Assembly: GCA_947311255.1 (NCBI GenBank)
Contig: CAMZKL010000040.1
Span: 95,135-159,134 of the forward strand
Length of the DNA stretch: 64,000 nt
Direction: 5' to 3'
Origin: an uncultured Chlorobiota bacterium
GTDB lineage: Bacteria; Bacteroidota; Bacteroidia; Bacteroidales; JAADGE01
The notes under the pieces are model-generated. The model searched no databases and was not told the DNA's origin. It saw only the letters and a program-made list of their open reading frames with translations. Numbering within the stretch: position 1 is the stretch's first letter; the number at the start of each line of letters is the position of its first letter. This document shows, in pieces, positions 61,580 to 64,000 of this stretch. The position numbers and the translations under genes were made by a program.

Positions 61580-61888
61580 CAATGTCGTTTAGTTAAGAAT
61601 ATTGTTTAAATGTTTATATATCAATATTATAATTGCAAAAAGCATTTAAATGTTTTATTTTTTCAGCACAAACGGTGTGATTATCAGTAGCCTTGCCGTA
61701 TAAGGCAAGGAAATAATAATAAAAACTTGCACCAGGCACCAACGGTGCAGTATCATTGTTGTTTCGCACCATTGGTGCAAAAAAAAAAAATAATTCTATC
61801 ATTATAAAAATAACAAGCTTAAATTATAGAAAAATTTTATTTGCTGAATATTAATAAGTTAAAGTAAATTCTTATCTAAACGACATTG
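61580..61888. mobile_element. MITE, 309 bp, with 21-bp terminal inverted repeats (IS4-like)
   Basis: The left end CAATGTCGTTTAGTTAAGAAT and the right end (reverse complement) CAATGTCGTTTAGATAAGAAT match in 20 of 21 bases. A 10-bp imperfect direct repeat flanks it. The interior encodes no transposase and contains a hairpin (61691-61710) and three short palindromes. Size, TIR length and TSD length fit a non-autonomous derivative of an IS4-type element. The only ORF inside (61614-61802) is built from the palindromes and is not a gene. Confidence 0.8.
61666..61778. repeat. Hairpin cluster inside the MITE
   Basis: CCTTGCC/GGCAAGG pairs perfectly at 61691-61710. Three related palindromes (GCACAAACGGTGTG, GCACCAACGGTGC, GCACCATTGGTGC) lie at 61666, 61736 and 61766. 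They give the MITE core strong secondary structure in either strand. Confidence 0.75.
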
Positions 61889-61898
61889 TTTGATAAAT
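61889..61898. repeat. Target-site duplication, right (TTTGATAAAT)
   Basis: Partner of 61570-61579. The remaining DNA up to 62047 contains only AT-rich sequence and the ribosome-binding site of the DUF4476 gene. Confidence 0.65.
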
Positions 61899-62047
61899 TA
61901 TAAAATCTAAAAAATAAAAAAATATAATAAACTAACAGATAATTAATTATATTTATTGATGTTTACAGACTTATTAACAATAATAAAAATATTCTTGGCA
62001 TACGAATTGAAACATATAAAATAAATCAAACAAAAAAGGAGGAAGCT

Positions 62048-62776
62048 ATGAAAAACTTAATTATTACAATCATTATTTTAGGAGCAATTATTTTTGTCCC
62101 AAAATATTCAGAAGCCCAAAGACACTACAGATCAGATAATACTTCTGAATTAAAATTAAGAATGTATGACAACGCAATCTACGAAGTTATTTTTGACAGA
62201 AAAATTTATAAAGTTTCAAATTCTTTTTTCAGAATTTCAAATGTAAGATCTGGTAACCACCGAATTATTGTAAAAGAAATATACGGCAGATATGGAAACC
62301 AAAGAATAATTTACAGAGGGAATATAAACATTAGTCCTCGTTCAATAATTACTGCTAGAATAAATAGATATAACAATCTTATTATTACAAGAGTTAGTCC
62401 TATTTACAATGATGAATATGATGATTATGAAGATAATTATTACAGAAAACCACTTTTAGATATAGCAAGATTAAAGAACTCATTAAGAAGAGCAAATTTT
62501 GAAAGTGATAAAAAAAGAATTGCAAGACAAGCAATCTCAACTCACAGAGTTCGTGCAAATCAAGTATATCAAATTTTGATGATGTTCAGTTTTGAATCTA
62601 CAAAACTAAAAATTGCAAAATTCTCATACAGATATTGTATTGACAAAAGAAATTATTACAGAGTAAATGATGCTTTCACATTCAGTAGCAGCATAAGAGA
62701 ATTAGACAATTACATAGGAAGTTATCGTTCGGAATATTATGATGACGACTGGGAATATTACAGACCAAGATATTAA
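62048..62776 (+). CDS. Exported DUF4476 domain protein
   Basis: 242 aa. A signal peptide (KYSEAQ) is followed by a small beta-rich N-terminal part (ELKLRMYDNAIYEVIFDRKIYK ... FFRISNVRSGNHRIIVKE) and a C-terminal DUF4476 domain (FESDKKRIARQAISTHRVRANQVYQILMMFSFESTKLKIAKFSYRYCIDKRNYYRVNDAF). The role is unknown. The start follows an unusually strong Shine-Dalgarno, AAAGGAGGAAGCT, rare in Bacteroidetes, whose genes usually lack an SD. The gene is followed by the CTGTCAGCGGTT tandem array. Confidence 0.85.
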   Translation: MKNLIITIIILGAIIFVPKYSEAQRHYRSDNTSELKLRMYDNAIYEVIFDRKIYKVSNSFFRISNVRSGNHRIIVKEIYGRYGNQRIIYRGNINISPRSIITARINRYNNLIITRVSPIYNDEYDDYEDNYYRKPLLDIARLKNSLRRANFESDKKRIARQAISTHRVRANQVYQILMMFSFESTKLKIAKFSYRYCIDKRNYYRVNDAFTFSSSIRELDNYIGSYRSEYYDDDWEYYRPRY

Positions 62777-62787
62777 ATTCTCATACC

Positions 62788-62944
62788 ATCACAGCGGTTT
62801 TCAAAATCCCTGTCAGCGGTTCCAAAACCCTGACAGCGGTTGAAAATCCCTGTCAGCGGTTCCAAAACCCTGACAGCGGTTTAAAATACTTGTCAGCGGT
62901 TGAAAATCCCTGTCAGCGGTTCAAAAATCCCTGACAGCGGTTCC
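62788..62944 (+). repeat. Tandem array of CCCTGTCAGCGGTT / CCCTGACAGCGGTT units
   Basis: Eight ~20-bp units follow the DUF4476 stop, mostly alternating TGTCAG and TGACAG between otherwise constant flanks, so neighbouring units can pair as CTGTCAG/CTGACAG hairpins. It is the same core as the palindromic repeats at 24730 and 51659 and has the same orientation relative to the upstream gene. There is no unique spacer, so it is not a CRISPR. Confidence 0.92.
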
Positions 62945-63081
62945 ACCCTCCCCATATACAATCTAACAATCAAAATATTTTCAAAAATTTAAAAACAATT
63001 TAAAAATTAATCATTTATACAGATTAAATTTAAAAATATTTAATTTTATTAAGTTTTTTTTAGTAAATAAGTATTTTTTAA

Positions 63082-63089
63082 TACTTTTG
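63082..63089 (+). promoter_or_regulatory. Predicted -7 element (TACTTTTG) for the TPR gene
   Basis: Exact TAnnTTTG match overlapping the TTG start proposed by the ORF track, which supports the ATG at 63117 instead. Confidence 0.55.
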
Positions 63090-63116
63090 CCGTTCGATTT
63101 TTTAACAGAAAACAAA

Positions 63117-63803
63117 ATGGCAAAGAAAAAGGAAAAAAAAATAGATAATAGTTTTGAAAATTTAGAAAGTTCAATATCAAGAACCGAACAATTTATTGAA
63201 GACAACCAGAAACTTCTAACTATTATATTTGGAGTACTTGTACTTATAGTAGGTGCATATTTTGCATACACAAAATTTGTAGTAGAACCCCAAACTATTG
63301 AAGCACAAGAACAAATTTTTACAGCACAACTCTATTTTGAAAGAGACTCTTTTGATTTAGCACTTAACGGAGATGGAGACTTCCCAGGAGTTCTTGGAAT
63401 AATTGACGAATACGGTGCAACAAATGTTTCGGAACTTGCAAACTACTATGCAGGAGTTTCATATTTCAAACTTGGAGAATATGATAATGCAATAGACTAT
63501 CTATCAGACTTTTCTACAAGCGACAAGTTACTTTCTGCAGTTTCAATGGGAACTTTGGGAGATGCATATTCTGAAAAAGGAAATTTCAACAAAGCTGCAA
63601 GTTATTATAAAAAAGCAGCAGATGAAACCGACAATAAATTAACCTGCCCTATTTATCTCAAAAAATATGGAGTAGTTAGTGAAGAACTAAAAGACTTTAA
63701 AGAAGCATTGGAAGTTTACAAAAAAATTAAACTGGATTTTCCGGACTCTGAAGAAGGAAGAACTATTGATAAATATATTACAAGAGTAAAATTAAAAATG
63801 TAA
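63117..63803 (+). CDS. Membrane-anchored tetratricopeptide-repeat protein (YfgM-like)
   Basis: 228 aa from the ATG at 63117 (MAKKKEKKIDNSFENLESS); the ORF track's TTG start at 63087 lies in the promoter. A cytoplasmic basic N-terminus is followed by one membrane helix (~42-62, LLTIIFGVLVLIVGAYFAYTKF). TPR repeats follow (SELANYYAGVSYFKLGEYDNAIDYL; SMGTLGDAYSEKGNFNKAASYYKKAADE; KDFKEALEVYKKIKLDFPDSEEG). The topology matches YfgM-type periplasmic TPR proteins that assist envelope protein folding. The partner is unknown. Confidence 0.88.
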   Translation: MAKKKEKKIDNSFENLESSISRTEQFIEDNQKLLTIIFGVLVLIVGAYFAYTKFVVEPQTIEAQEQIFTAQLYFERDSFDLALNGDGDFPGVLGIIDEYGATNVSELANYYAGVSYFKLGEYDNAIDYLSDFSTSDKLLSAVSMGTLGDAYSEKGNFNKAASYYKKAADETDNKLTCPIYLKKYGVVSEELKDFKEALEVYKKIKLDFPDSEEGRTIDKYITRVKLKM

Positions 63804-63832
63804 CTTTTTTTTACATAAAAAACATAGCAAAA

Positions 63833-63857
63833 GACCGACTAATCTCGGTCTTTTTTT
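63833..63857 (+). terminator. Intrinsic terminator after the TPR gene
   Basis: GACCGA-ctaatc-TCGGTC stem followed by seven T's, ~30 bases after the stop. Confidence 0.85.
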
Positions 63858-63938
63858 GTTTAAAACTGTTAATTAAGTATAAATAAACCATTTAACCCGT
63901 ATTATTCATACGTTTTTTCTTTTTCTGAGACGAGGCGT

Positions 63939-63978
63939 CAAACTTTGCAGCTGTATATGGATACTGCAAAGAGTTTGC
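63939..63978. other. Strong hairpin at the right edge, function unknown
   Basis: CAAACTTTGCAG pairs with CTGCAAAGAGTTTG (12 bp with a 2-base bulge, 13-base loop), preceded by the small hairpin GACGAGGCGTC. The stretch is GC-richer than its surroundings. On the minus strand it also reads as the possible C-terminus of a protein (QYPYTAAKFDASSQKKKKR), so it may be the end of a gene outside the window or a structured RNA. I cannot decide. Confidence 0.4.
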
Positions 63979-64000
63979 AACATTCTTTTCTGTTTAAAGA

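Noticed and set aside
61614-61802. 62-aa ORF on the minus strand in the ORF track
   Set aside because: It lies inside the MITE and its sequence derives from the palindromes; no start signal or domain.
62788-62944. Regular repeats resembling a CRISPR array
   Set aside because: The period is ~20 bp, the whole unit is repeated, and no spacers exist.
1-64000. tRNA, rRNA, prophage or integrase genes
   Set aside because: Visual search for tRNA T-loop motifs, rRNA blocks and phage or integrase proteins found none; a tRNAscan/Infernal run would be needed to exclude them fully.

Overview
The window is a low-GC, densely coded stretch of a Bacteroidetes chromosome. The evidence is type IX secretion/gliding genes (gldJ, a PorP/SprF barrel, porU), a cargo protein with a C-terminal T9SS-type sorting domain, many outer-membrane beta-barrel, PD40 and OmpA proteins, and recurrent TAnnTTTG boxes ahead of genes (the Bacteroidetes sigma-factor -7 element). 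It looks like a Bacteroidales/Marinilabiliales-type or flavobacteria-like organism; the species cannot be named from sequence alone. No tRNA, rRNA, CRISPR array or prophage was recognised.

Layout. 1-7.3 kb: 3'-truncated murF, gldJ, a porP/sprF-like gene and divergent porU (T9SS sortase). 7.4-13.1 kb: dipeptidase pepD, then a minus-strand wbpE-wbpD-wbpB-wbpA operon for a diacetylated amino-uronic acid nucleotide sugar. 13.4-15.8 kb: coiled-coil protein, zapA, a probable 6S RNA, and ribonuclease Y. 16-21 kb: a frameshifted membrane gene, then the operon aroC - GNAT - a large HExxH/beta-propeller/beta-barrel protein. 21.4-24.8 kb: an Imm53-like/ART-like orphan, then a TPM protein and a Tim44-like zinc-ribbon protein. 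24.9-30.9 kb: penicillin acylase, a deletion scar joining an acyl-CoA synthetase to the tail of an FAD oxidoreductase, an acyltransferase, and aroE with a DUF368/PopT lipid-carrier transporter. 31-35.5 kb: an ABC transporter fused to a TerB-like domain, with a dicarboxylate symporter. 35.9-43.4 kb: a surface-protein block (DUF1501 cargo, DUF1800, lipoprotein, PorT-like barrel, TPR/PD40/OmpA protein). 43.8-46.9 kb: cysH-cysD-cysN sulfate assimilation through APS. 47.2-54.1 kb: monomeric isocitrate dehydrogenase, dnaX and a HerA-like ATPase. 54.3-59.6 kb: ankyrin protein, two unknown exported proteins, a PgpH-type c-di-AMP phosphodiesterase and a PUR-domain protein. 59.7-63.8 kb: a sodium:solute symporter, a 309-bp MITE, a DUF4476 protein, a tandem-repeat array and a membrane-anchored TPR protein.

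How the parts fit. The most suggestive linkage is porU lying within 6 kb of a complete WbpA/B/E/D set. In Porphyromonas gingivalis the PorU sortase joins T9SS cargo to A-LPS through a Wbp-pathway-derived sugar, so this region may hold both the sortase and the supply route of its acceptor sugar. The non-coding fraction is also rich: a TIR+TSD MITE, a palindromic CTGTCAG/CTGACAG repeat family always found just after stop codons, a 171-bp leader repeat that ends exactly at start codons in two places, and a probable 6S RNA. Two genes are visibly damaged: a poly-A frameshift near 16.35 kb and the deletion fusion near 28.17 kb.
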